A DNA stretch of 64,000 bases from Diorhabda sublineata (GCF_026230105.1 NC_079478.1:16631653-16695652); one strand, 5' to 3'. Counted from the first letter of the stretch, positions 1-12,428 are shown. A program made the numbers and translations. The notes: a model not told the origin generated them from the letters alone.

Positions 1-489
1 ACTTACACGTATGGTAAATTCTTCTACTGCTATTTAATAGGTTCTATCTTGAACAGGAAGTGTAGAGAGAATAGAATTATAGAGAAAAACAATTATTAAA
101 GTTTTTAACCCAAAGATTTTCATCTACAATAATTCTACCACCACAACAAGAAACCCCATGTATTACAATGAAACGGATTAGGTGTAGTTCATACAAGTTT
201 CGTTAACATATCATTATTTGATATTTAGTACCTCTTTCAATTCAAAAATTGACATGTCTTGATTTTGTTTAGTGCAGTGATTTGAGATATATTACTTCAA
301 AATTAACATGAACATTGCATAAACATGTTACGAAAATATTGTATTGAAGCTTCATTGACCATAAAAATAGTTGTAGAATTATTGTCTGGATAATTAACAA
401 AGTAAATTTTAAGCTTATTTGCTTTACACAGTTCAAAACTACTCTTGTACGCAATCAATTATGATGCTAACATATCCTTATCCTTGCAG
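1..489. other. AT-rich intronic or intergenic stretch
   Basis: No coding region or repeat is supported here. The last bases before 490 form a normal 3' splice acceptor (pyrimidine-rich run, then CAG), so at least the right-hand part is probably an intron of the psq-domain gene whose 5' exons lie outside the window. Confidence 0.5.
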
Positions 490-1037
490 GCATTCAGTGG
501 AATGTTTTGGATCAAACTGGCTTCACGCATTTTTCATCAAACTCTGCAGCATTATCGAATAATGTTGGTACACAATTCACTCCTACCTCCCATCCAAATA
601 ACAATATCTTAAACCGTCCTAATACCGATGTGACTGTACAGTATCAAAATCTTAAAAGAAAAAGAAGTTTCAATCCCCAAGGAGATGAGAACTTTCTCAG
701 GGCATTAGAAGCTGTCAGATTTGGCGGGATAGGATTTTGCAAAGCGGCTAGGATGTATGGAGTGAATAATAGAACTTTGTGGTTGGAGTACAAAAAACGG
801 GGATACCCAAATTTTAGACTTAGTATTAAGCATCGTAATCAAGTAACAGATAGTTGTAAGGAGGAAACGGTAGTTCATAGTGATAGAGACATATGTACAG
901 TTAATCATCCTATAGCTATTATAAGTGGTGCTGTTTTTGACAATAAAGATGTTCCGAACCGTTCCAAATACTTTGATGGCAGTGAAAATGCCGCAGAGAC
1001 TATTAATTTTCAAAATATCAATCTTGAGCATATGTAG
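490..1037 (+). CDS. Pipsqueak-domain exon of a BTB/psq-type transcription factor gene (3'-terminal exon)
   Basis: The exon opens after a CAG acceptor at 487-489 with a codon split after its first base, and runs to TAG at 1035-1037. At about 655-815 it encodes a psq-type helix-turn-helix: a basic KRKR stretch, then ENFLRALEAVRFGGIGFCKA, then NNRTLWLEYKKRGYPNFR. Psq domains bind DNA and in insects usually follow an N-terminal BTB domain (Pipsqueak, Bric-a-brac, Ribbon, Jim Lovell). No BTB domain is in the window, so the 5' exons must lie upstream. The TTG at 507 is not a real start; the frame is open back to the acceptor. Candidate polyadenylation signals follow, for example AATAAA at 1407. The ortholog is uncertain; Ribbon is one possibility. 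The tail after the domain is low in recognisable motifs. This may be an alternative 3' end of the gene whose other 3' exons are at 10267 and 12578. Confidence 0.75.
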
Positions 1038-3597
1038 AGTTTATAACGTGTATTTTATAGAATTTGTATATATTTTCAACCTTGTGAAGTCCAGCAGCAG
1101 TCCACATCCCAAAATCTTTTTAGATAACAAAATCAGCTTTTTACAGGTGTCATGTAGGAAGTAATAAATTCATTTAAAGTCAAATCGCCACCCATTATTT
1201 CAAATTTTATTAAAACTTGGTTCTATATTTAGAGAAAAATAAAAAAATTATTTATATGTTTGAAGATTCTTGTTAAAGGAAGTGAAATATTCCATACAAA
1301 TTAATGCAGCTATTATAAAATTTACTGAACTACTTACAATCAAGTATTATTGAATTAGCATAAACTTTAAACTTCTGAACAGCTGATACTGCTGAAATGT
1401 AGATGAAATAAATATATAAAAATATAAATGGACCAAGGGTTTTGACCTTTTCGATTATATTATTTTACAGCCGTCTTCTTCGTTAAACTACCTACAACTC
1501 CTTCTTCAGTTCCATAGCTGTACTCCTTTGTCGTTCCAAGCATTTTCTCCGTTGGTTTCTGATGGCAGAAGAAGAAACTAAGTTATTTAAAGTTTATTTC
1601 CTTCCCCACAGAACCCACACTGGTCAGTTTCCACTTGACCTAGTCTCATTGGGAAAGAAGCAGTATCCTATAAGAAAGTCATTTAGAAGGGGTAGCATAT
1701 TTTTACTGAGAACCAGATATTTCTTTGATCTGAAACTATTGAAGTTCGCCAGAGTAATTCTCTTTCAAATTATTCCTTCTCTTGAAATTTTTTCTTGTAG
1801 GTGCATTTTCTTACGTGACTAAAAGATTCCAGGACAGTAGAATGCAAGAATATTGGCCTCATCATTCAAAGACATTCAAACTTTCATGCAATTTAACCCC
1901 TTTCCTAAAATCTATGCTGCAATCTGGATTAATAGTCCAATAAGCGTCCGTCGTATTTTTTCGTTTAAATTAAATTTAATTTAAATGAAAAATTCATGTT
2001 TAATAAGAGTTAAAATTCAGCAATACTTAATAATGTGTTTAAATAATTCCAAATATGATTAAAATTAGTTTTATACAGTGGCATACTTCAAAGTATCATT
2101 CACGCAAATCATACAGTGAGCCACTATTCTATATGTACTACAAAAATTGCGTAAGTATTGGATGGATAATTCCCAATTAATTTTGAATCATAATTAACTT
2201 ATCCAGCTTTTGTTATAAACATCAAGCACATTTCTATAACTTTTTGGAGAACATTTATCATGCCAGTTCTTTGATTTAAAGCTAAAGATGCTTTTTTGAA
2301 ACTGAAAGTAATGGAAATTTGAAATTAATTTAAATTTTTTGTGTCATAATGATAAAACTACTGCACTACTATAATGAAACAACCAATATTAGTGTTGTGA
2401 TTGTTCAATGAAATTAAATTAGTGGCAACAAACACAATATTTGGAACATATACTCACTCACCTGAAATGTTTAGATATACTACATTCATTTCTTATAAAA
2501 AGACATATGACACTGTTACTAGCCTTATAATTTTCTTTAACTAGTTTCTAATACCCTCACGTTTTGATAGCAATAAAATATATCAATTACTTGGATACCC
2601 ACTTTTTCGGGTATCAAAGATTGTATTTCTAAAAAAATCGAGATTACTCTTTCAGGGTAGACATTTGATAAATATTGTAGTTAAAAGCTAGAAACTAGTT
2701 TTTCAAATGCTTCGGGTCAGTGATTTGTAACTGTATGAAGCCAGTGATTCCCGAATTGTCTTGAATGCAAACCAAAAGTCTTATTGTTCTTTCCTAAGGC
2801 ACTCCCAGACTAATTTGGTGAGGTGGGAGCCCACGCTTTGATAGCAACTAAACTATCATGATGGATACCTCATAGTTTCTTTTAATGAAATTTTTCTTGA
2901 AAGTATTTTTCAATCCATATTTATGCTTACCATTGTGATGCTTTTTTTACTATTCATTTTAACTTTATTCTTTTACAGTAATTGTAATTGTAACAATGTT
3001 TTATGAAACGATTCTATAATATACAAACCGGTTTTGATAAAAATACTCATATTAAGCCTTTCTTGTATAAATCACTTTATTTAGAGTCGGATATTTTAAA
3101 ACTTTTCATTTCAACAATTTTGTGTCATAAATTAAGCTCTTGTCATCATAATTAGAAAATGTGATTTTCATTTCTGGCTTAAGGATTCGCTTTCATGTGT
3201 TATACCAAAAATAAATAATCGATTGCGTTTTAATTCAACTAATTGTTGTTAAACAAGTAGTATTAGTATCAAGCACAAAAATTTTTGCTCTTTCAACTTT
3301 TTTTCTACTACTAAACCCAAGATGTGTATTTGTTGCTCATATTTTCTGGGAGACTTTCAATATTTGAGTTGTTGGTTGTAATGTAATATTGTAAGAACGG
3401 CATCTGTTGTATCTATTTATAAATTAGTTCAAAGACCTGATATATTTATTTTTTTATATTTGATTACTTGATCTCACATAAAGATTCACTGGTCAACACG
3501 ATTTTTGAGCCTGACTTTTGCAAGTTGAATTTTAATCCTCTACTAAAAAAATTTGTTTTTATCATAGTTTGCTTTTGTAAAAAGTAGAGCAGTTTTT
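1038..3597. other. Intron or 3'UTR and AT-rich spacer, no gene seen
   Basis: The first 400 bases are probably 3'UTR of the psq exon. Short open frames, for example at 1562-1822, have no family resemblance. A pair of imperfect 40-45 bp direct repeats built around TTTGATAGCAA lies at about 2559-2605 and 2830-2875. Nothing else is supported. Confidence 0.5.
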
Positions 3598-3601
3598 TTA
3601 A

Positions 3602-4300
3602 CACGTTGAACACAATGCGGTCCATAGGCTCATAACTGCACTTTCTCCACAGCCCAGAGCGGTCCTATGGGCCGCACGACGTAGTTGAACCGTCTGAGTC
3701 CCTAAAATCTTCCACTTAGTTGATTTGTATTTTTTTACTGTACCCTACACAATCTTTGATCACCTTGGGACTAGGACCTCTTTTCTTCGCTAGGCAATGT
3801 TTTTGGTTTTGGCGTCTCTTGATCAGAAACATCTGTAGTTTCTTTTTCAGTAACTTCTTTGCTACCCTGATTTGAGAATCTAAATGCAATATTTTTTTGT
3901 TATACTTTTATAGAGGATATGAGCATTTATCTTTCTGTACCAAATAACAGCTCAAAGTAGTGTTGTTACTTGTCATTTGATTAGACAGATTTATAGTAGA
4001 TTTACCTGTTATAGTCGGCCACGTCCTCAAGGCTTTACAACCTTTACTTTGTAGAAAGCATCAACAAATTTTCTTTGCTAGTAATTTCATTTCTTCAGCT
4101 TCTTTTGTACAATTTCTATGGGTAGTCCTTTCCTAATTTTTCGCAATGTCTCCAATAAATGATTTTAGTTTCCTTGCAGCTTTTCTGCTAACTCCAAACT
4201 TGTATAATACACACACTCATTTTTTACACTTTTTATTATCACACAAAAAATTGTTTGTGCCTTGGAGAAAGTTTATCAATTTTGGCTGGGGCTCAATGTG
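3602..4300 (-). mobile_element. Internally deleted piggyBac-family relic
   Basis: TTAA target duplications sit at 3598-3601 and 4301-4304. The ends are weak inverted repeats: CACGTTGAACACA on the left against CACATTGAGCCCC on the right, read inward. Inside, the minus strand at about 4230-4050 carries frame-broken remains of the piggyBac catalytic region, including YYTSLELAEKLQ and TLRKIRKGLP, which match the stretch after the second catalytic Asp and the VRKNRKGLP-like motif of the family. The rest of the transposase is gone. GC-rich near-palindromes at about 3617-3630 and 3659-3676 follow the left end, as in the other piggyBac-type elements of this window. Confidence 0.72.
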
Positions 4301-4488
4301 TTAATTTTTGGCAAAAATCAATGATTTTTTAATTTTGATTGTAATTTTACATTATGACATAAAAAATTTTTGCAAGATATCAGAGTTTTTATATATAATA
4401 TTTATGATAAACAATGATATTTTATTGTAGAATAATAAGAAATTAATGTGTAAAAGTGAATATTTCTTGTATTTCTTCTAAGTTCCTA

Positions 4489-4710
4489 TGAGCTATCTCG
4501 TATTAAACCCCAGATGTAATCTCCTATCATATTCTCATTGTACCGCCCTTGATAACGCCGTTCAAAGTCTATCACATCTTGGTGAAAACGCTCTCCTTGT
4601 TCCTCGGAGTAGGCACCCATATTATCTTTGAATTAATCCAGATGAGAATATAGCATATGAAGTTTATGAGACATTCTAAAGCCCATAATTTTGAAGCTAA
4701 TTATCGACGT
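4489..4710 (-). pseudogene. C-terminal fragment of a multicopy arthropod protein of unknown function
   Basis: Reading the minus strand from about 4710 down gives a continuous sequence broken by at least two stops. It contains FRMSHKLHMLYSHLD, then MGAYSEEQGERFHQDV, then a segment ending GDYIWGLIRD. I recognise this as the C-terminal end of a large, often multicopy, uncharacterised protein family found in many arthropod genomes and probably spread by mobile DNA. The function is not known to me. The fragment has no visible ends or flanking duplication. Confidence 0.6.
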
Positions 4711-5389
4711 AAATCAGGTACCTAATAGCAAACTGAAACTAAAAATTTAAATGATTTTTAATGCCTAAAATCAGAATTCAAGCAAAAGAACGTGAATCCA
4801 AAAAGAAAACTATTGTTTTGTTCACCGTTGATTGCAAAGTTGACAAAATGTAGACAAAATAGTGATTATCAAAAATATTTTATTTCTTTATCAATGATTG
4901 AAATTTATTGCCATTTGTTACCGTGCTTCAATGAATTTGACACCCGACATACCTATAACAATTCTTTTAGCAAGTTAAAATTTATTTTTCTTCTGTATTT
5001 ATTATTATTAATAAAATTACTAATTTCACGTAATTGGTTATATCTGTATACCTAGTCCCATTTAATAATATTATTATAGCACTGTACCTACAAACAAAAA
5101 TAGATTTCCAAACAATTTAAAAAAATGTTCTCCAATTTCTTAGCATTTTTTTTTAAATATTTACTAGCATGATTTTCATGATTTTTTTCACAGTAATGTA
5201 TAGGTAAAAAATTTCCTTAAATTTCATGCAAAAATAAAATATATTTCTGAGATATATTAGGTATGGTAAAACTAATAAATTCGGTTAATATTCATAAGAA
5301 TGTTATAAAAGTCCCTAACTTTACGAAAATTCGTTTAGTTTGCGCAACTGCTTGGCACGTGACTACCACGTGATTTCAGAAGTAGTTCT

Positions 5390-7218
5390 AATTTCGTTGC
5401 ATGTAGATCCTCTCCATCACAAGTGAATCCGAGGTACAACTTTCGAAGGGATAATTTCCCCCAACTCTACAGCGATTTTCTCGATATCAATTGGAATCAA
5501 TTATTGGTTCAAAACAACGTTGTCATAGCTTGCGAATGTTTTTACAATCAAATTCAAGATGTTAGCGTTCCCAAAATAATTACCAGATCTTTGAAAAAAT
5601 ACCCTTTATGGTTTAACATTATTCGTAATCATTCATTCGAAACATCGTTTGTTACAAAAATTTAAGAGTATCAATAATAATGATGATTACATTGAATTTA
5701 GTAATCTGCGAGCCAAAATTAAGAGAAATATACGTTGGAGTCTTTATAACTCCATGAGAAATGTACAGCAATAGCTAACAAATGATCCTAAGAACTTTTG
5801 GTCCTATCCAAATACCAATAGAAAAACTACTAGTATACTTAATAGCATGTTCTATAAAAAGACATCTCTTAACCAACCAGATGACCTTGTAAATGCTTCT
5901 GTTGATTATTTTCAGTCGGAATATATTACCTCATCTACTCCTAATTTTTATCCTGGTAGATCTACGGTCTCGAATTATATGTGCTTAACGCTATTTATTT
6001 GGATAACGGTGGTCAGGTCTATACAGATTTTTCCAAAGTTTTTGATCGCTTGAATCAAGGCATTCTTCTGACTAAGCTATCTAACATTGGCTTAAGTGAT
6101 TCATTTACCAACTTTTTTAAGTCATACCTCACGGATAGAAAACTTATAGTTACCATGATTTCAACTCCATAGAAATTAACGCTTTTTCTGGAGTGCCCAA
6201 GGGCTCAGTACCTACTTGGGCCACTGTTATTTCTAATATTTATTATAAATGACATTGTCTCAGGATTAAATTCCAATGTTCTCCTTAATGCCGATGACCT
6301 GAACCTGTATTATTCCATATCGGACATTGGTAACTGATACTTATTTCAATCTGATATAAATAAAATTTGGGATTGGTGTGATAAAAATGCACTTCTTCTA
6401 AACATTTCAAAATGTAATACCTCAACTTTCACTAGAAAACTTAATCCCCTTCATTTCAACTATCGCATTTCTAATAATATACTTAAAACGTCTGCAGCAT
6501 TTAAAGATCTACATTTGATAGTAACTTGAACTTTATTGAACATATTAATATTATCCTTGGTGGAAACTTTAGAAGCCTCAGTTTCTCGCTGAGAAACTCT
6601 AGGCAGTTTACCATAGTTAAAACCGTATCTTTACTTTTTAATGCATTCGTTCTTTCAAAACTACAATATGCTTCTCTTATATGGGACCCAAGCTACCAAA
6701 CTTATATCAGAAAAATAAATAATATTCACAGACAGAAAGTATGTTGAATATATATGGTTCAGGTCTGAAAATATTTATCCACCACAAGGAATACCTCAAA
6801 ACACACTGTTAGAACGATTTCTTGATTTCTCCCTTGATATTCTTTCACAAACTTGTAACGAATGAAATTGACTGTCCAGAATTGCTAGGTCTTTTAAAAA
6901 TACATACTCCTCGAGTTGCCACCCGATCCCACTCTTTATTTTGCTTTTCAGTTGCTAGAACTAATGTTCTCAAATTTTCTCCATTATATCGAATGAATCA
7001 ATATCACTGTCAAATGCAGAACTCTGGATATTTTTTGTAGCACTTTTTCTAACATTTTTTCCGTTCTACAACTTTCTCATTATTTACACTTCATCTAAAT
7101 GTACCATTGTTTACTTGTACTTTACAACTTTAATTGTTCAGTTGTTAACTATATGTCTTTCCCAACTTTTCAATTGACCCTTGGACTGTAGGGTGGTGCA
7201 GATAAAATGAAATAAATA
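5390..7218 (+). mobile_element. 5'-truncated, frameshifted Jockey-like LINE
   Basis: Several frames together give the second half of a non-LTR retrotransposon ORF2. The linker after the endonuclease reads LKKYPLWFN (about 5600). Reverse transcriptase blocks follow: VYTDFSKVFDRLN (about 6015-6055), a GVPKGSV-like block (about 6195) and ADDLNLYYS (about 6292), where the first residue of the usual YADD box has become Asn. Then come the thumb region and a long C-terminal segment to about 7040. At least six frameshifts or stops make it dead. The 5' end is cut off within ORF2. The 3' end is a short A-rich tail near 7208-7218 (AAATGAAATAAATA). No clear target duplication was found. Confidence 0.8.
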
Positions 7219-7665
7219 GGTTAGGTTATGTACTAACTACTCAAAAAAAAGCCGCACTCTATTCTACTGGCCCAATAAACCGGGTTCGTTAATTTAATTC
7301 TGATCAATTTCAACTTCAATTATATTTTATGAAACTGTTCAAGATCTGTATTATTTCTACATATTATATAAAGTAATGAATAACTATAAATTTGAAGACT
7401 TTTTTTAAAAAAATTTAAATAGAAAAAAATCTCATTTAAATTGAAAAAAACCACGATTACTGCCAAAAGGTCATGATATTTATCACATTCCCCATTACGA
7501 GTTGGGTATTTTATAAACTAACCGGTAAATTCGATAAATATGTGATAATTTATCGTATTTACCAAAATCAGTGGTGATTACGTATAATCATCGGTAATTT
7601 TATATGATCACCGATTTTTACTGTAACATATTCATCACATAGATTTAAAGTAGAAAATGTTTGAA

Positions 7666-7666
<1 letters not shown>
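7219..7666. other. AT-rich spacer between two LINEs
   Basis: No coding sequence seen. The part at about 7510-7640 has several short inverted words around CGGTAAAT, TTACCG and ATCACCG, which could be a small decayed foldback element, but I cannot define ends. Confidence 0.4.

Positions 7667-7726
<60 letters not shown>
7667..7726. repeat. (TA)n microsatellite, 30 units
   Basis: Uninterrupted alternating TA. It lies about 60 bp beyond the 3' end of the minus-strand RTE-type LINE, and such LINEs often end in simple repeats. Confidence 0.97.
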
Positions 7727-7730
<4 letters not shown>

Positions 7731-7789
7731 AGACTATACATTTTATCGAGAATTGTAGTCGCTCAAAATTGACCCTGTATTTTTGAGGG

Positions 7790-10155
7790 TGGTCTGCCCA
7801 CATTTTACCCTATTTAATTACAGTTTATTACATATTTTTGCAGCTTCGACTATTGTTCTCTTGCATCTGTTTGTTCCAGTCCCGTACTCCCAGATTTTCC
7901 ATATCTTGCACAATCTTATCTTCCCATCCATTTTTTGGTCTACCAGGCAATCTTCTCTTGCTCGGTCTACATTCTGTGATTTTCCTTGCGCCCTGCCTTT
8001 TTTCCATTCTTTTAATGTGCCCTCACCATTGTATTCTTTTTGCTGTAATTGTATAAACTATATCCTCATTTTCTAATACATTCTTAATTTCATAGTTCAT
8101 TAGTCTTCTATAGTCATTATTTCCAACTTTTACTAGTCCATGAATTTTCCTAACTATTCTCCTCTCATACATCCTTAGTTGTTCTTTGTCTATATGTATG
8201 ACGTATGTAACTACTGGTCTTATCGCAGTCTTGTAGACTCTCAATTTGGTTGCTCTGCTTATTCTTTTGCTTTGCATAATAGTTTTGTACTTATTATATG
8301 CCCTATATCCTGCATGAATTCTTTGTTTTGTCTCGTTTTTGTTGCATTGTTCCTAAGTACTTAAAGGTGTCGACTACTTCGAAGATGAGGTTATTTATGT
8401 TCGCTGTTTCCTGTTTGCGAATTTCCTTCCTTCTTTCAATTTCCATATATTTTATCTTTTTCTGATTTATTTTCAATCCCCTTTTTTCTTGCCAGTACTT
8501 AAAGGTGTCGACTACTTCGAAGATGAGGTTATTTATGTTCGCTGTTTCCTGTTTGCGAATTTCCTTCCTTCTTTCAATTTCCATATATTTTATCTTTTTC
8601 TGATTTATTTTCAATCCTCTTTTTTCTTGCCTCCCTTACAATTTTCTCTAATGTGTTCTCTAGACTCTTTCGGTCTCTTGCTATTAGTGTCAAATCATCA
8701 GCATATTCTATTACTTGTATTGATTTATTAATGATACTTCCATTGATATTACTATATTCTCTTATTATGCCTTCAACTGCAATGTTAAACAATATCGCTA
8801 AGAGTCCGTCACCCTGTCTTACCCCAGCATTTCTTTCAAATTCCTCAGTTGTTCCGTTTTTTGTTATTACCCTTGCCCTAGAATTTAGTATAGTCATTTT
8901 CACCAATCGTATTAACTTTTGGGGTACATGTAGTTTTTCTATGTCCTTTATAATCGTCCTCCTTTTCAGACTGTCGAATGCTTATTTGAAGTCGATGAAT
9001 AGCATTTGCATATTAATGTTGTCCTCATAGCTTTTTTCGACCACTTGCTTTATAGTATGTATGGCATCTATTGTAGATTTTCGTTGCCTAAAACCTTTTT
9101 GGTATTCCCCTATTTCTAGTTCCACTACCTTTTTCAGTATATCATTTATTAACGTTAGTATTTTGTATATGGTATTAAGCTAACTAATACCTCTATAATT
9201 ACTTCATATGTTGGGATTTCCTCCCTTCAGTATTGGTATAATCGATCCAGTAGACCACTCTCTTGGCATTGCCTCTGTTTCCCATACTCCTCCCATGACA
9301 TTGAATGTCTTGTACCATAGTTTATCTCCTCCATATTTTATTAGTTCATTCACTATTTCGTCTGGTCCTCCTGTTTTATTGTGTTTCAATTTGTCTATGA
9401 TGTCATTACATTCTGCTTCCGTCGGCTTTTCTTCATTCCCTAAAATGGTACCATTGTCACTTATATCATCTTCTTCCGTTAATAATTCTTTGAAATACCG
9501 ACTCTATTCTCTTTCATTAATATTTGTTATATTTCTTTTTCTATTTTGTTTCTTTATATGTTGATATAATTTTACATTATTTTTATTGTGATTTGAAGTT
9601 GTCCATACTATCATTTAGCCATTTTATTCTCTTTGTCTTTATTAACTTGGTGCTATCTTTTCTTATTTTTCTATATACATTATAATCATCTCGTTTTAAA
9701 GTTCTTAGCCATTTCAACCTAGCTTCTTTTTTTCTTTAATTTTTATTGTACATTCCGCATCAAACAAATCGTTATTTTTTCTAATATCTTTTGTACCAAT
9801 GATTTTCTCAGTTGCATTTATAACACTTTTCTTAATCTATTTCCATTGCTCATCAATAGTATCTTTTTCTTTACACTTTTGTAGTTGCTTTTTTATTTCT
9901 TTTTCGTATTTTCCCTCCCTCGTTTTCAGTTTCTCCACATTCCATTTTTTGCTTTTTATCGCCTTGTTCACTATTCTTAATTTAATTTTGATTATTACTA
10001 AGTGATGATCAGTCTCAACACCTGTTCCTCTGTATGCTCTTACATTTTGTATCAATTTGATCTTTTTGATATTAATACGTGATCTATTTGGTTTCCCTTG
10101 GTACTACCTGGTATCATCCACATAATTTTATGTTTAAAGCACATTTTGATAATAA
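7790..10155 (-). mobile_element. 5'-truncated RTE-type LINE
   Basis: Read on the minus strand from 10155 downward: the end of an AP-type endonuclease (NQIDHVLISK, then VRAYRGTGVETDHHLVIIK, the conserved C-terminal His box), a basic linker, then reverse transcriptase. The latter includes NKTGGPDEIVNELIKYGG (about 9375-9320), GVRQGDGLLAILFNIAVEG (about 8820-8765) and IEYADDLTLIARD (about 8710-8675, catalytic YADD intact). The C-terminal region with LRVYKTAIRPVVTY follows (about 8245) and ends near IVEAAKICNKL (about 7810). Such elements carry endonuclease and reverse transcriptase in one ORF and have no RNase H. Several frameshifts, a 138-bp internal tandem duplication and the missing 5' part of the endonuclease make it inactive. 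Confidence 0.83.
8356..8631 (-). repeat. 138-bp tandem duplication inside the RTE-type LINE
   Basis: Copy 1 is 8356-8493 and copy 2 is 8494-8631. I see one mismatch (C at 8480, T at 8618). The period of 138 is 46 codons, so the segment EIRKQETANINNLIFEVVDT appears twice in the same reading frame. Confidence 0.95.
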
Positions 10156-10266
10156 AGACAATGTACTTGTGAGTGTTGGTATAGTGGTAATATAAACAGT
10201 GTGTTTAGTATATACCTTACTTAAAAATTTTAATTGTTAACATTATTCAAATGTGTCTTTTTTTAG

Positions 10267-10567
10267 TAACATTTTCTCCTGGGTCATCGCAGTCTCCTCC
10301 ACTTCAAGAACACATGGGTCCTAAACGAGGACGTTTTTTGATGAGGCAATCCCGAATAAAGCGTGAACCAGATTTGTATCCGGAAACGGAAATAGAGCCA
10401 GTAGCCTTGTCTCAGTACCTGACTCTTCCGCCACCTATAAGGATAGAACGACAATGCTCAGAACCTATTCCTAGTATTTCACCCTCACCTGATAATTTAC
10501 TTAATGTTCCAGAGCACGTTCTAATTAAGCAGCATTCACACCCTATATTGCCAAGTAAATCTACAGA
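10267..10567 (+). CDS. Internal exon of a regulatory gene, Pro/Ser-rich linker
   Basis: An acceptor (T-rich run ending TTTTTTTAG at 10266) and a donor (GAG|GTGAGA, exon end 10567) bound an open frame. The codon at the 5' border is split after its first base; the 3' border is phase 0. The encoded 100 residues include GPKRGRFLMRQSRIKREPD, a SUMO-site-like IKREPD, and a Pro/Ser-rich stretch (PIPSISPSPDNL), typical of a transcription factor linker. It has no folded domain I recognise. It joins in phase to the exon at 12578. The 5' border phase equals that of the psq exon at 490, so both can follow the same upstream exon. It could instead follow the psq exon through an internal donor. Confidence 0.72.
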
Positions 10568-10793
10568 GGTGAGATTAGTTTTATGTTTGTGAAACTACAA
10601 AAAATCTGTGTCTCTACAAGAAACTATTTAGCAAAACTGAATGTCATGAATTATGAATTCCAAACAACAATCACTGGTTCGTTTTTTATTGCGCCGCCAA
10701 ATAGGATTAGTTTGTAATATTAAATTGCATTGTTTTATTGTATCTATAACAAAGGGTTAAATAACGTAACCTAATTTAGTTACATTTTCCTTT

Positions 10794-12428
10794 GGCCACT
10801 TGCACCGTAAGATTAACAATGGTTTATATTTTAACACTGGCTTAATTTTGTTTTTTGAATTGCACCATTGCATCATTTAATTAAACCCTCGAAATCTGGG
10901 GCTTAAACTGATTTTATTTTCAATCTAACCTATAATTCGGGCAATTTTGTGTTGAAAAACACAGGAGAAACAATCATTATCGCTATTGGTATTACACAAT
11001 ATTATGGTCTCTGCTCTGCAAGACATTCGTTTTGTTTAAAGCCAACACTTATATACATTTTGGGGCAAAATGAGGATATTCTAATATAGATTCCACTTCT
11101 TCCAATAGCCATAGACATTTAATATATGTTGCTTTCCATGTAATATCCTATGGTCCTTGTTATAGTTCAAATTGACGTTGGTAAGGAAATGACTTGTAAA
11201 TAATGGGATTTCATCGATTTGATCCAAAGCTCCCATATTCTTTACGATGAGATAATAGGAAATTGACTGGGCTTAAATCCGTACCATGATGACAAGTTTG
11301 TTTTCGAATGATTTTATTGTTTTCCAAGAGATGCAAAATAGCTGTATTCTCAGAAAAACTTACTGGTGGTAGATCCGTACATAGATTTGGTCTACAGAAT
11401 AGTGACTCATTCCAAGGAAGTAACTGGATAATTCTATTGAATTGCACAGAACATCATTACAACTTTTTATGTTAAATTTGGATTCATAACGTTATTTTGG
11501 CTTTATTCTATTAAGGCTCATCGTTAAAGTTTAAAAAAAACCCTCCCATATCTCATGATTTTCACTTTTTGTCGAGGAACTGTCATTGCCTTGTTCTTTA
11601 CTATAATTAGATAACTCATAATGTTCTATCGAAATTATCCTGGAATTCTATTCTATTTTGTACTTTTCTGTCGATGTAACCATATACAATAATGAAACAA
11701 TAAAAATAATCATAAGGAATTATTACATGAAATAACCATTGAAAAGTGTATGAGTATTTCCCAAATTTTTAAGAACATCAAATAATTAATCGTAAGTAGT
11801 TTCAATCATTTCCTTTTAATCTAAATAAAATTTGTTAAATAGTCTACTACTTCGTTACTGGTTACTTGACTGTGATTGAAGGGTTTTGTAATGTACTTGT
11901 AAGTTTGTGTTGAATGTATGTAGCGTCAAAAACTTGTATTCGGGAGGCCTATTCTGGGTTTATGCAAAAAATAAAGTAAAATAAAAAATAGCTAATCATA
12001 ATTCCATATTCTAATCAGCTTGTTTCCATTTATCCAATTTCTAATAATTTGTGGATTTTTAGCTTTTCCTTTAGTCGTTTAAAAAGTGAAGTCTCCCATG
12101 TCGAGTTTTTTTCTTGATTGGTATTTTGTCTATTTCTTTGTTCTCGATAGCGTTTTTGAATTTTGCGATGATATGAATTAGATGTATTTTTTGATCAGAA
12201 GAGAGAAAAAAAACAAATAACTGCTTGTATAACCTTAAAATGTATGATTTGAAGATAGGTGTTTGTGCCAATTCATTTAATTTCTAAGAAAATTTTCCCA
12301 GATCGGTGACATAACTTTAACTTGAACCACATAAAATACGGTGCAAGCGATTATGAGTTAAACCGCTGTTTGAATTTTAACAGCCAGTTATTTTAAACAG
12401 TGGAGTAGAGATTATGGTGCAAGTGGGC
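10794..12428. mobile_element. DNA transposon with double terminal inverted repeats, in the intron between exons 10267 and 12578
   Basis: The left end starts GGCCACTTGCACCGTAA and the right end, read inward, GCCCACTTGCACCATAA: 15 of 17 bases match. A second TTGCACC word lies further in on each side (about 10860 and, inverted, about 12345), so each end carries two copies. Ends of this type occur in insect Harbinger-like elements, but no clear transposase and no clean target duplication were found. The open frame on the minus strand at 11211-11447 has no assignable family. Confidence 0.6.

Noticed and set aside
507..509. TTG as translation start of the psq exon
   Set aside because: The frame is open to the splice acceptor at 489, so this is an internal codon of a spliced gene.
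1562..1822. 86-codon open frame on the plus strand
   Set aside because: No recognisable motif, no conserved splice context, and the length is expected by chance.
2070..2160. CAGTGGCATACT and CAGTGAGCCACT, resembling Tc1-type ends
   Set aside because: No partner end, no TA duplication pair and no transposase nearby.
7667..7726. CRISPR or other regularly spaced array
   Set aside because: Simple (TA)n microsatellite; no spacer structure anywhere in the window, and the DNA is eukaryotic.
9208..9564. 118-codon plus-strand frame
   Set aside because: Antisense shadow of the RTE reverse transcriptase on the minus strand.
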